Shown one piece after another: positions 21,266 to 28,958 of a stretch of 47,710 nt of DNA (positions are counted from its first letter, which is position 1; each line of letters starts with the position of its first letter). The notes beneath the pieces are model-generated. The model had not been told where the DNA came from. It was given only the letters and a program-made list of their open reading frames with translations, and ran no database searches. A program made the translations under genes and the position numbers. The DNA lies in the IMG/VR virus record IMGVR_UViG_3300036888_000014, positions 1 to 47,710 of that record; one strand, given 5' to 3'. This DNA is from a virus.

Positions 21266-23298
21266 AGTTTACTCACTACTCCGTCGATAAATCGATGTTT
21301 CAGCGCAGCCATTTGGGCGGGGTCTTTCTTGCCAATTGCATGGCGCATTTCGTCTGCCTCTCCTGGCGTAAACCCAGCAACTCTTTGCGCTAGAGCCATA
21401 GCTTGCTCCTGGTATAGCAAGACTTCATGAGTGTCTTTGAGAATCTCCTCCACCTCTGGTATGACATGCGAAGTATACGCAGTGCCACGGCGGCGCGCGA
21501 TGTACTGATCCTGCGCCCCGCTCTCATACGGCCCAGGACGGTCGAGCGCAATAGCAGCTACGATGTCCTCGAACACTAGCGGGCGTACTGCTTTGATGGT
21601 CTTAGTGCCCGCCCAACTGTCGAGTTGGAATATGCCTGCAGTCTCTCCACGGCGCAGTAGCGCGTATACATCTCCATCATCCAGCGAAGCGCATGCCTTG
21701 TCGATATCAACGCCCACGGCTAACGCGGCCTTTTGGATTGTTGCGAGGCGTTGGACCCCTAGGATGTCCACCTTCTCATACCCCGCAGCTTCGACTGCAT
21801 CATAGTCCCACGCAGTCTGAAGTGAGGCACCCTTCGATGCTCCTACTGGTCGCATCAGCGGAACGCGTCCTTCGAGCGGATGCGGAGAGATGATGATACC
21901 AGCAGCATGCCGAGAGATACCACGCACGCGGCCCTCTAGCGCGCTCGCTGTAGTGGCAACCTCCTGGCAATCTTCTGGCAACTCTAGTACACGAGCGACA
22001 TCGCGCAGCGCTGCTTTGGCGCCGAACTTCATGAACGTAGCGATCTGCACTACGTTGGCTGCGCCGTACGTCGCCTCGATGTACTGGATAACGGGCTCGC
22101 GCTCTGAAAAGTCTAGGTCTACGTCAGGAGGCGACACTCTTTCCATCGTCATGAAACGCTCGAACATCGTGTGATGCACGAGAGGATCAATCGCGTGGAT
22201 ACCCAAAACGTATGCTACCAATGAGCCGCCGACGCTCCCTCGACCTGGCCCAACAGCGATACCGTGTGACTTCGACCACCGCACAATGTCTGCGACCATC
22301 AGAAAGTAGGACGCGAATCCGTGATGCGAGATCACGTCAAGCTCACGTCCTGCACGTAACGTAGCTTGCGTGCTATTGTCGTACTTCTCCGCGAGCCCTT
22401 GCTGCACAGCCGCGATCAGGCGTCCCGAAGCATTAGGCAACTCTAGCATCTGCGGCTTATGCGTAAGGTCGAACGTTTCGATCTGCTCAGCGATCCGCAG
22501 TGTGTTCGCAACAGCATCAGCAGGAGCCCACGCCGCCATGTCTATCGCGCTCTGCAGGTAGTACCCACCGCCGCTGAAGCGAAAGCGCTTCTCGTCGCTC
22601 TTACGGCTTAGCGTTTGGATGCACAGCAAGGTATCGTGCGTATCCGCTTCGTCTTCATAGGTATAGTGCGAATCTGCAGTAGCCACGGTCGCGATGTTAC
22701 GCCCTTTCGCTACGGCGGTAGCAATGCGAAAATACAACTCATCATCCGTCTGTCCGTGCCACTGCAACTCGATGTAGTAGTTGCCCTCGAAGAGATTGTC
22801 GTACTTCTCCGCGACCGCGACGGCACACTCCACGCCGCTGATCAATGCAGTCTGCGCGAACTCTGAGCCAAGGCAGCCGCTCAGACATATCAGTCCTTCG
22901 CTGTACTCAGAGAGCAAGTCGAAGTCAATGCGTGGCTTCTTGTAGAATGCGTCACCGTAGTTCGCCATCGTAGTGAGCCGCACAAGGTTATCCCATCCTG
23001 TACGGTTCTTCGCGAGAAGCACAAGGTGGTACGCAGTAGACTTGCCGTCGAGGCAACGCATCTCTGTATCGCTGCGCGATCCTGGCGCGACATAGACTTC
23101 GCAACCTAGAATAGGCTTGATTCTAACGGCATCGCATGCGTTTTTGAAAGACATGCAGCCGCTTAGCGTACCGTGGTCGCTGATAGCTAAGGCCGACTGC
23201 CCCAAGTCTGCTGCACGCTGCGCCATCTCTTGCGGCGTGCCCATACCGTCAAGCACACTATACATCGAATGCGAATGCAAGTTACAGAAGTTATCCAC
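21256..23298 (-). CDS. dnaE: DNA polymerase III alpha-like (DnaE), N-terminal piece
   Basis: A C-family replicative polymerase. From the GTG at 23298 it has 680 residues. The PHP domain is at the N-terminus (L-H-S-H-S-M-Y-S-V, then I-S-D-H-G-T-L). The palm has G-P-G-R-G-S-V-G-G-S-L-V-A-Y-V-L-G and the catalytic P-D-V-D-L-D-F. The third acidic residue is probably the Asp in Y-E-K-V-D-I-L-G-V. The fingers contain F-Q-L-D-S and D-R-P-G-P-Y. The frame ends abruptly after H-R-F-I-D-G-V-V-S-K, just before the stretch that leads to the conserved G-F-N-K-S-H motif, where the HNH gene begins. GTG 23298 is preferred because it directly precedes the PHP histidines and follows an AGAAG site. Confidence 0.9.
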   Translation of the reverse strand: MDNFCNLHSHSMYSVLDGMGTPQEMAQRAADLGQSALAISDHGTLSGCMSFKNACDAVRIKPILGCEVYVAPGSRSDTEMRCLDGKSTAYHLVLLAKNRTGWDNLVRLTTMANYGDAFYKKPRIDFDLLSEYSEGLICLSGCLGSEFAQTALISGVECAVAVAEKYDNLFEGNYYIELQWHGQTDDELYFRIATAVAKGRNIATVATADSHYTYEDEADTHDTLLCIQTLSRKSDEKRFRFSGGGYYLQSAIDMAAWAPADAVANTLRIAEQIETFDLTHKPQMLELPNASGRLIAAVQQGLAEKYDNSTQATLRAGRELDVISHHGFASYFLMVADIVRWSKSHGIAVGPGRGSVGGSLVAYVLGIHAIDPLVHHTMFERFMTMERVSPPDVDLDFSEREPVIQYIEATYGAANVVQIATFMKFGAKAALRDVARVLELPEDCQEVATTASALEGRVRGISRHAAGIIISPHPLEGRVPLMRPVGASKGASLQTAWDYDAVEAAGYEKVDILGVQRLATIQKAALAVGVDIDKACASLDDGDVYALLRRGETAGIFQLDSWAGTKTIKAVRPLVFEDIVAAIALDRPGPYESGAQDQYIARRRGTAYTSHVIPEVEEILKDTHEVLLYQEQAMALAQRVAGFTPGEADEMRHAIGKKDPAQMAALKHRFIDGVVSKLCL

Positions 23299-23752
23299 GG
23301 TACTTCTCTCGATATGCCGCAACGAGGGCGCTGTATTTCTCTACCCAACCGATCGTTATATTGCATCTGTTATGCACAACGCCCCGCTCACACGTACCAC
23401 AACGACGTGCATACGGGAGGCTAGCAGAGCAACAAGAGTGGTCGTGATCGGCGCATGCCTCTGATAGCTCTAAAGGTAATTCACAAAACGCACACAGCCC
23501 AAGCTGAGCCTGCAACATTGCGGCCCGATACTCAGCGCCGTTGCGCAACGCGTGCCTCTGACGATTCTGTTCGCGATGCGCAGTATCCCATCGCAAAGAG
23601 GCGCGATTATGAGCATCGCTACCCTGACGATATCGTGCTCCGCGCGCTAGCTGGCACGCTACACAATCGTGATCACAATGGTCAAGGTAACGCAATGTGC
23701 CTCCACAATTGCGACAAGGTTTACCGTCAAAGGTTCTAGCGTCAGAACTCAT
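23291..23752 (-). CDS. HNH endonuclease next to the polymerase gene
   Basis: 153 residues. It has two zinc clusters: N-terminal C-R-N-C-G-G-T-L and a C-D-H-D-C-V-A-C motif, then the nuclease part C-A-F-C-E-L-P, E-A-C-A-D-H-D-H-S-C-C and R-R-C-G-T-C-E-R-G, ending W-V-E-K-Y-S-A-L-V. The insertion between the D-H-D-H and the second CxxC pair is longer than usual and adds a Cys pair; the HNH protein at 31727 shares this feature. It overlaps the start of the polymerase by 8 bases. Confidence 0.8.
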   Translation of the reverse strand: MSSDARTFDGKPCRNCGGTLRYLDHCDHDCVACQLARGARYRQGSDAHNRASLRWDTAHREQNRQRHALRNGAEYRAAMLQAQLGLCAFCELPLELSEACADHDHSCCSASLPYARRCGTCERGVVHNRCNITIGWVEKYSALVAAYREKYRG

Positions 23753-23770
23753 CGCATATCAGCAGGGGTT

Positions 23771-24124
23771 TCATCGGCTTAGGAATAGCTCTTGGAGTTG
23801 GACGCCATCGTGGAACACGCAGCGCTCGATCTTCGCGTCTACCATCGCATTCTGACAGCTAACACACGGCGCGCTGATCGGATTGTCATGCAGTCTCGCG
23901 CTGTACACAGTACCTTCAGGTCGTTCAGGATCGCGCCGACCCACAACGCGCTGCTCTGCATGCCGCGTAGCGTCAGCACCACGTGAGGACGCTGACGTAT
24001 TCTCGGCGACAGCGTACACTCGCGAGCCGATCGCGAACACGGCTCCGTGTTTGTCATCGCAATCGCTTAGCAAAGCAATGCGCAGCGCTAGCTGGTACAG
24101 ACGGCGATCCTTAGCGTGGATCAT
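23771..24124 (-). CDS. Cytidine/deoxycytidylate deaminase-like protein
   Basis: 117 residues starting M-I-H-A-K-D-R-R in an ATGA overlap with the upstream gene. It has the two zinc motifs of the deaminase superfamily: R-H-A-E-Q-R (His and proton-shuttling Glu) and P-C-V-S-C-Q-N-A-M (Cys pair). Members deaminate dCMP, dCTP or cytidine. The short length and the dNTP-enzyme neighbours favour a nucleotide-pool role. Substrate cannot be told from sequence. Confidence 0.7.
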   Translation of the reverse strand: MIHAKDRRLYQLALRIALLSDCDDKHGAVFAIGSRVYAVAENTSASSRGADATRHAEQRVVGRRDPERPEGTVYSARLHDNPISAPCVSCQNAMVDAKIERCVFHDGVQLQELFLSR

Positions 24125-24792
24125 GAGTTGCCACACAGGTGCCCGTGCTCAGGACAGCCCCAATCGTCACCTGAGCCTCGTGCCATCTCAACATGCCTCC
24201 CAGGAGGACAGGTACAGTGCGCAATCTGGACAATTGGCCATTCCTTCGGGTTGCCACTCTTCACCAGAATGGCACGCCGCGCACGATTGATAGTCCACTC
24301 CGCTCTGTTGACGAACTCCTCGATCTCATCGATGTCGTATTCGACGTCAGTATCCTGCGGGGCCGAAGCGTTTAGTAGGCGCTGATACTCAGCTATGGAT
24401 TCGGGAGTATCTGCGTCAGCAGGCAGCGCGACTATAACAGGTGGCGCCTTCAAGACCTCGTGCCAATACCCCATAGCGTTGAACAAGATGCCGCCTAACG
24501 TTTCGTCCAGCGGAGGCACTTGACCGTCCTCATTGCGTGACTGCGGACATCCACGGTGATCTGCCCACAAGTCCATGACATGGCGCAACAGCGACTTCAT
24601 GTACTGATCTCGCGGTATACCTTTCTGCCAGTTGTCACTAGCGCGCAGTGTACCATCTGACTGATGGCGGTTTTTGTGCATGTACTTCGAGTAGGCGAAC
24701 AGTACGCGCGGATCGATGAAACCCTCGGGGTCGAACTTCTCATCATCCGCGTCACGAGTTGCTCCCGTATCGAACGCACGAACCTTACCCAC
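24121..24792 (-). CDS. dATP/dGTP diphosphohydrolase-like protein with C-terminal Cys/His cluster
   Basis: 223 residues, GTG start at 24792 behind a GGAGG site. Residues 10-90 match the phage family called dATP/dGTP diphosphohydrolase N-terminal domain (DUF5664), from memory: G-A-T-R-D, K-F-D-P-E-G-F-I-D-P-R-V-L, Y-M-H-K-N-R, D-N-W-Q-K-G-I-P, and L-L-R-H-V-M-D-L-W-A-D-H-R-G. An acidic linker is followed by C-T-C-P-P-G-R-H and C-P-E-H-G-H-L-C, a likely zinc cluster. Such enzymes trim dNTP pools, sometimes to help base substitution in phage DNA; no other gene for that is visible here. Confidence 0.7.
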   Translation of the reverse strand: MGKVRAFDTGATRDADDEKFDPEGFIDPRVLFAYSKYMHKNRHQSDGTLRASDNWQKGIPRDQYMKSLLRHVMDLWADHRGCPQSRNEDGQVPPLDETLGGILFNAMGYWHEVLKAPPVIVALPADADTPESIAEYQRLLNASAPQDTDVEYDIDEIEEFVNRAEWTINRARRAILVKSGNPKEWPIVQIAHCTCPPGRHVEMARGSGDDWGCPEHGHLCGNS

Positions 24793-25210
24793 GGCGTAGC
24801 GCCTCCAACAAAGCTTCGCGATCGAAGAAGACTGCAGTGCAAAACTGCGTCATCATTTCGTATCTCTCAGGCACTTCGTCGAAGAGGATGTACCCAGGCT
24901 TACCTCTGCCAATGGTGTACCCCAACTCCAGGTGACCCGACTTTCCTGCAGGCATCAGCAGCACGGCTGCATCACAACGATCAAGGTGGAACTTGTCGAA
25001 CTCGAAGACGTGGGTCGCTGCATAACGCTGTAGAGCTTCGCCATAGCTAAGCCCGCGTTCCTTCGTGTAGTCGCGCCAATGGTCGTCAGTGTTAGGACCA
25101 GGCGCATACCAATCGCAGAAGCCCTCGATGCCGATAGCATCGATGGCGTTGGCTAGCTTCGGCACTTCGGGATTGCGCAGTGCTCCGATAATGTAAACCG
25201 ATGCGATCAC
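24785..25210 (-). CDS. Nucleoside 2-deoxyribosyltransferase-like protein
   Basis: 141 residues, GTG start in a GTGA overlap with the upstream gene. V-Y-I-I-G-A-L-R-N-P starts the Rossmann-like fold. L-D-R-C-D-A-A-V-L-L-M-P-A-G-K-S-G-H-L-E is the family signature, with the Glu of G-H-L-E-L-G-Y as the likely catalytic residue. The family transfers deoxyribose between bases or hydrolyses nucleotides. It lies in a cluster with the deaminase-like and diphosphohydrolase-like genes. Confidence 0.75.
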   Translation of the reverse strand: MIASVYIIGALRNPEVPKLANAIDAIGIEGFCDWYAPGPNTDDHWRDYTKERGLSYGEALQRYAATHVFEFDKFHLDRCDAAVLLMPAGKSGHLELGYTIGRGKPGYILFDEVPERYEMMTQFCTAVFFDREALLEALRRG

Positions 25211-25500
25211 TCAATCATTCCCTCTGGTCTTTGCCAATTCTCAGCGCCATCTGCCGACTGACGGTATCCCCAATCAGCACCCGCGTAGAACACGCGCCAC
25301 CACACATCAGGATCGTCGAGTTGTAGCTGCTTCGCTCGCTCGTCAGTAGAGACGGCTTCGTCTATCGGCGCCACACCACCGTCACGCTCGACGTAGTACT
25401 CGCTATCCATGAGGAATGACACGCTCTGTGCCTCTGCCTCGTTTCGATCCAGCAGCGACAGGGCTATACCAAAAGTGTCGAGGGTCGGGTGGTACTTCAT
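25207..25500 (-). CDS. Hypothetical protein, 97 residues
   Basis: Acidic protein with W/Y-rich middle (D-V-W-W-R-V-F-Y-A-G-A-D-W-G-Y). Starts with ATG at 25500 behind TAGAGC, an imperfect -10-like box at the usual six-base spacing. It overlaps the end of the HNH-DUF4406 gene by 98 bases, which is unusual here and hints that the upstream frame is extended past its ancestral end. No family recognised. Confidence 0.6.
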   Translation of the reverse strand: MKYHPTLDTFGIALSLLDRNEAEAQSVSFLMDSEYYVERDGGVAPIDEAVSTDERAKQLQLDDPDVWWRVFYAGADWGYRQSADGAENWQRPEGMIE

Positions 25501-26266
25501 ACTCTCGCTCTAACCCAAGTGATACAGCGATCGCGTGTTCAGTCACGGCTCCTTTACTCTGCTCATATCCTTCGAGAAAATAAGCACCACGGCAAGTAAG
25601 CAAAACTCCTATATCCCACGCCATCGCATCCTCGTACCAATTAGGCAGTACACTATCGACAGTAGGATCAAAGCCTAGTGATAGGTCATGCTCGTGCGGA
25701 GATATCACCACGCGACCAAGAGCGCGTAGCTCAGTCGTCTTACGAGCGAAGTTATCGAAGTTCCAATTCGGTTGCGAGGTCATAGGGCCGCTGATGTACC
25801 AGCGATCATCCTGAATTGTTCTACGTAGGTAGAGAATAGCGTTGAGACACAATTGAAGATCATCCTTGAACTGCCCAAGCCCCGAATTGCATTGGAAGCA
25901 CAAGAGCCCACGCGGTTTACCGCTAAGATGATCGTGATCGACCGACAAGAGGGACCTCGCAGTATGACAGATAGCACATAGCCCTCGTTGAGCGTCGTAC
26001 ATTGCCTGCCAATCCGCAGGGGTCATTCCATACTTAGCGCGCAGATTGCGCTCACGGCGTCCAGCATTTCCCGCGATCTGTTCGACCCGTGCGCGACACT
26101 CAGGGCACCGCTTCTTGTACCCCTTACCAATAGCACCACAGTCGATGCACTGATTGTGTCGCAGTGGATGTCGAGCGCGATCACATGCCGCGCAACGAGT
26201 GCTTCCTCGCTTACCATTCAAGTTGCGCTCTGTGCTACCGCACTTACGACAGAAAGTCATGCTCAC
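25403..26266 (-). CDS. HNH endonuclease fused in frame to a DUF4406-like domain
   Basis: 287 residues, GTG start in a GTGA overlap (an ATG lies two codons later). Residues 1-70 hold zinc ribbons (C-R-K-C, C-A-A-C, C-I-D-C, C-P-E-C). Residues 70-155 are a full endonuclease VII-like HNH core: C-A-I-C-H, L-S-V-D-H-D-H, R-G-L-L-C-F-Q-C-N, and the usual D-L-Q-L-C-L-N-A-I-L-Y-L-R-R end. Without any break the frame goes on as W-Y-I-S-G-P-M-T, R-V-V-I-S-P-H-E-H-D, W-Y-E-D-A-M-A-W-D-I and G-A-V-T-E-H-A-I-A, which matches DUF4406, a nucleoside-deoxyribosyltransferase-like phage family. So a mobile nuclease appears joined to the start of a metabolic gene. A frameshift in the ancestral 3' end may explain the long overlap with the next gene. 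Confidence 0.75.
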   Translation of the reverse strand: MSMTFCRKCGSTERNLNGKRGSTRCAACDRARHPLRHNQCIDCGAIGKGYKKRCPECRARVEQIAGNAGRRERNLRAKYGMTPADWQAMYDAQRGLCAICHTARSLLSVDHDHLSGKPRGLLCFQCNSGLGQFKDDLQLCLNAILYLRRTIQDDRWYISGPMTSQPNWNFDNFARKTTELRALGRVVISPHEHDLSLGFDPTVDSVLPNWYEDAMAWDIGVLLTCRGAYFLEGYEQSKGAVTEHAIAVSLGLEREYEVPPDPRHFWYSPVAAGSKRGRGTERVIPHG

Positions 26267-26646
26267 ACGGTATCAGGAGGAGAGGGTGGTACACAGCCTG
26301 CAGCCGCAGGCTGCTGGATGACAGTGCCGACGCCACGCAGGACAGCGTCCATCCCACCGAAGGTAGTAGGCGTGCTCGCGTAGACATCTCCGTTAGCCTG
26401 CAGTTTCTTGTCCTCGTACGGCGCAGCGACGCGACGGTATAGCTCTAGCTTCGCGCACTCTAGCACGCCGATCACTTCGTTGAGTAGCGTATACGACGCG
26501 CCACCACGCGCGCAGATGTATGCGTCACATAGCCGTGTGATCGTGTAGTTTAGATCGCTTGGGCCTCCTGTGACAGGCTTAGGCTCATGTCGCTCACCTG
26601 GGACGATGTACGACACGTCAGAGCGGTCCTTTAGAACCGTGTACAT
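26263..26646 (-). CDS. DUF6899-like phage protein
   Basis: 127 residues from the ATG at 26646. It has the conserved phage pattern Y-I-V-P-G-E-R, S-D-L-N-Y-T-I-T-R-L-C-D, and L-L-N-E-V-I-G-V-L-E-C-A-K-L-E-L-Y-R-R-V followed by A-P-Y-E-D-K-K-L-Q-A-N-G-D-V-Y, which I know as DUF6899 (name from memory). The function is unknown; it is widespread in replication regions. The C-terminus adds a Pro/Gly-rich tail. It overlaps the upstream gene by 29 bases. Confidence 0.75.
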   Translation of the reverse strand: MYTVLKDRSDVSYIVPGERHEPKPVTGGPSDLNYTITRLCDAYICARGGASYTLLNEVIGVLECAKLELYRRVAAPYEDKKLQANGDVYASTPTTFGGMDAVLRGVGTVIQQPAAAGCVPPSPPDTV

Positions 26647-26830
26647 CGACCTCGCGGATACCACCGCAATCGAGTGGGCCTGCGTACCCGCAGACGCCAA
26701 AGGGCGCCTCGATGCCGTAGGGGAAACTGCTTTTCGCATTCTTCTCAGCCTCCGCATCGTTTTCCGCGTAGACCTCGACGTCGAGCTCGTAGTCTATGCG
26801 CTGCATCAGATTGACGATGTACTTACGCAT
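26618..26830 (-). CDS. Small hypothetical protein (DpnD-like pattern)
   Basis: 70 residues from the ATG at 26830. K-Y-I-V-N-L-M, then Y-E-L-D-V-E-V-Y-A-E-N-D-A-E-A-E-K-N-A is the short beta strand-helix layout seen in DpnD/PcfM-like small proteins. A similar pattern occurs in the plus-strand gene at 37926. Function unknown. Confidence 0.55.
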   Translation of the reverse strand: MRKYIVNLMQRIDYELDVEVYAENDAEAEKNAKSSFPYGIEAPFGVCGYAGPLDCGGIREVDVHGSKGPL

Positions 26831-27062
26831 CTTCGTCGTCGTCATCAAAGTAGTCTTCGTCCTCATCGACGAAGTAGTCCTCCTCAGCATGAGCCTCATA
26901 CACACGATCGACCCAAGTCTGCATAGGTGTGGGCAAACCACGCATCCCGTCCCACACGTCGCCAATGTTATCGGCGAGCATGACGCTCTCCACTAGGCCC
27001 ACGAACCACTCGGGAACCTCGGACGGTGGCGCATACTGCGGCTTACCGTGGAACTCAGACAT
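26823..27062 (-). CDS. Acidic hypothetical protein, 79 residues
   Basis: The N-terminal part is W/P-rich (V-P-E-W-F-V-G-L-V) and the last 25 residues are almost all Asp/Glu/Tyr/Phe (E-D-E-D-Y-F-D-D-D-D-E-D-A), like a DNA-mimic tail. The ATG at 27062 follows a GGAGG site. It overlaps both neighbours by 8 bases. No function recognised. Confidence 0.55.
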   Translation of the reverse strand: MSEFHGKPQYAPPSEVPEWFVGLVESVMLADNIGDVWDGMRGLPTPMQTWVDRVYEAHAEEDYFVDEDEDYFDDDDEDA

Positions 27063-28020
27063 CAGACCACCCTCCTAAAGCTAGTTGCTGCTTGAACCAC
27101 TCAGGCAGTCCGCTCGTGGACGAACGCAGGATGTCCCCACGGTACAACTTCCACAGCGCGTCCTTGAGTGCTTCCGTCTCTTCGAGTTCGAGATCGCTTG
27201 CGACTTCGCGCATCAGCGGGCCGATCATACGCACGCTGCCGTCGAACTCACCGCGCTCGCGCAAGTGCTGCACGGCTTTCATCCAGCGTGCTTCAGTGCG
27301 CACATCAGCACACAGCTTCTCAACGCCACCCTTAGCAGTGTTGTCCTTCGTCCAAGAATCCTTGTGAACTTCCTTGAACCTCTCAGTGACGTACTTCGCT
27401 GCGAGCACGTACTGCGGCACACCGAAGATCAGTCGGCCCTCAGGGATGTACCTCTTGATCACGACGCCCTCAACGGTTTGCCCGCCTAGGTACGATCGCG
27501 TTTCGAGAAGTTCGAGCGCAGCATGCACGTTCGCATTCACGCCTACATACAACTGCGGTACAGCGTCCATGTGTAGCTGTATCGACCACCCAAAGATCGT
27601 CGGCCACTCTAACCACGTACCGTCCGCAATCTGCACGCCGAACAGCGCGATATTGCCACGCGGTACACTATCGTAAACGAGTGTGGAGTGGTGCGGCTTG
27701 CAGAGAGTTTCACCGTAGAACATCCATCCTGGACGAAGCTCACTACGTATGGCTTCGATGCTTGCAACAGCAGGAGCGAACATCTTGTCCTCGTTGCCAA
27801 GCCAGCCGTCGCGATAGAACTCACGGTGATGCGAGCGGATCACTAAGACGTAGTTCTGGCGCACACCTTCGCAAGCACAACGCCCCTCAGGACAACAATG
27901 CTCCATGCCGAATCCGATCTGCGAGCCGTCGATTTTCTCCGTCACTTCGACGATTCCTTCAAAGATATCAGCGACGTTTCTGTCGCCAAGCTGCAGCACC
28001 TTCGGGTAAGCGCTAGTCAT
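27055..28020 (-). CDS. RNA ligase (Rnl2-like nucleotidyltransferase)
   Basis: 321 residues from the ATG at 28020, in an ATGA overlap. It carries the nucleotidyltransferase motifs in order: motif I V-T-E-K-I-D-G-S with the Lys that takes AMP, F-Y-G-E-T-L, V-E-G-V-V-I-K-R (motif IV) and A-A-K-Y-V (motif V). A Cys/His group (H-C-C-P-E-G-R-C-A-C) sits between motif I and the next. The C-terminal 100 residues are helical. Phage ligases of this type repair nicked tRNA or mRNA after host attack. The substrate cannot be read from sequence. Confidence 0.85.
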   Translation of the reverse strand: MTSAYPKVLQLGDRNVADIFEGIVEVTEKIDGSQIGFGMEHCCPEGRCACEGVRQNYVLVIRSHHREFYRDGWLGNEDKMFAPAVASIEAIRSELRPGWMFYGETLCKPHHSTLVYDSVPRGNIALFGVQIADGTWLEWPTIFGWSIQLHMDAVPQLYVGVNANVHAALELLETRSYLGGQTVEGVVIKRYIPEGRLIFGVPQYVLAAKYVTERFKEVHKDSWTKDNTAKGGVEKLCADVRTEARWMKAVQHLRERGEFDGSVRMIGPLMREVASDLELEETEALKDALWKLYRGDILRSSTSGLPEWFKQQLALGGWSDV

Positions 28021-28199
28021 GTGCGCGCCTGGAACCACTTGATCGATTCGCGCTGAGATTCGTACCGACCGACGACAAAGCGTTCAGGCGAGGATCGCGT
28101 ACGCTTATACACAACTGTACACAGCTTCTCGAAGTCTAGGAGCGCTATAGGCTTGTCGCCAAAGTAACCATCGATCGCAGCAAATCCTCGCTCCATCAT
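28017..28199 (-). CDS. Small hypothetical protein, 60 residues
   Basis: Starts M-M-E-R-G-F-A-A-I-D-G-Y at 28199, overlapping the upstream stop. Basic with V-V-Y-K-R-T-R-S-S-P-E-R-F-V-V-G-R-Y near the centre. It is held in the operon by ATGA-type overlaps on both sides. Not recognised. Confidence 0.55.
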   Translation of the reverse strand: MMERGFAAIDGYFGDKPIALLDFEKLCTVVYKRTRSSPERFVVGRYESQRESIKWFQART

Positions 28200-28384
28200 G
28201 GCCGCTCCTCGTCCCACTCTGACCATACCTTTACTGTGGCACGCTTACCGTTACGTCCGTCATCCCAACCGTCAGTATAAGCGTGCAGTTTTCCTGGAAG
28301 CGTCTCTATGTATCGAACCATCGCGACCACCCCCTCGCGATCTATCCAGAACTCGCGCGTCGGAGACGAGCACTCAACCCTCAT
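28196..28384 (-). CDS. Small hypothetical protein, 62 residues
   Basis: ATG at 28384 overlaps the upstream stop as ATGA. The sequence is mixed alpha/beta in character (R-E-F-W-I-D-R-E-G-V-V-A-M-V-R-Y-I-E). Not recognised. Confidence 0.55.
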   Translation of the reverse strand: MRVECSSPTREFWIDREGVVAMVRYIETLPGKLHAYTDGWDDGRNGKRATVKVWSEWDEERP

Positions 28385-28677
28385 CGCATTGCTCCCTGCG
28401 AATGCGCTAATGCCGATCTGTACTTCTCTACGATCACGCGCATCTTCTCTACGTCACCCTCTCCATCGATGCGCTCAGCTTCCATCGCTTGCACCGTCTT
28501 GTGATCCACGCGTCCGATGAACGCATCAGCGATACGTTCGTAGTCTACGTAGAGACGTTCGAGTTCGGGGTCGCGAGCTTTCTGCCAGCGCTTAGGATTG
28601 ATGGCACCACGATCTGTAGGCTCATCCGCTGCAGCGTCGGCATCGCGAGGTAGTTGGCTGCGCGTCTTAGGAGCCAT
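28381..28677 (-). CDS. Hypothetical helical protein, 98 residues
   Basis: N-terminus polar with Arg/Asp/Pro. From residue 30 on it is helical (P-E-L-E-R-L-Y-V-D-Y-E-R-I-A-D-A-F). Its first 133 bases overlap the 3' end of the upstream HNH gene, which suggests that the HNH gene was inserted directly upstream and reads on into this gene out of phase. Not recognised. Confidence 0.55.
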   Translation of the reverse strand: MAPKTRSQLPRDADAAADEPTDRGAINPKRWQKARDPELERLYVDYERIADAFIGRVDHKTVQAMEAERIDGEGDVEKMRVIVEKYRSALAHSQGAMR

Positions 28678-28934
28678 TCTTGGTCGAATGCCGCCCTAAG
28701 CAAGCGCTGGTTACAGTTGCCACATAGCAGCCCGCGTATTTCACCCGTCCTGTGATTGTGGTCAACGCTGAGTACACGGGAGCGAGGACGTCGGCGGCAA
28801 CATGCACACTTCCCGCCTTGAAACGCGAGAATCTGCTCGTAGAGATCAATTGAGATTCCGTAGGTACGCTTGAGATATGCGTCACGAGCTTTCCGCTTTG
28901 CAACGATCTGCTGCGCTGTAGCACGTACGGCCAA
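28545..28934 (-). CDS. HNH endonuclease, endonuclease VII-like
   Basis: 129 residues from a TTG at 28934; no ATG is available. The core is C-A-C-C-R-R-R-P, L-S-V-D-H-N-H, R-G-L-L-C-G-N-C-N-Q-R-L and W-L-L-R-R-A-A-N-Y-L-A. The family normally ends at that Y-L-A, so the last 35 residues, which overlap the next gene, are probably chance extension after insertion. Start uncertain. Confidence 0.75.
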   Translation of the reverse strand: MAVRATAQQIVAKRKARDAYLKRTYGISIDLYEQILAFQGGKCACCRRRPRSRVLSVDHNHRTGEIRGLLCGNCNQRLLRAAFDQEWLLRRAANYLAMPTLQRMSLQIVVPSILSAGRKLATPNSNVST

Positions 28935-28958
28935 AGATCAACGACCTGTACCTTAGAC

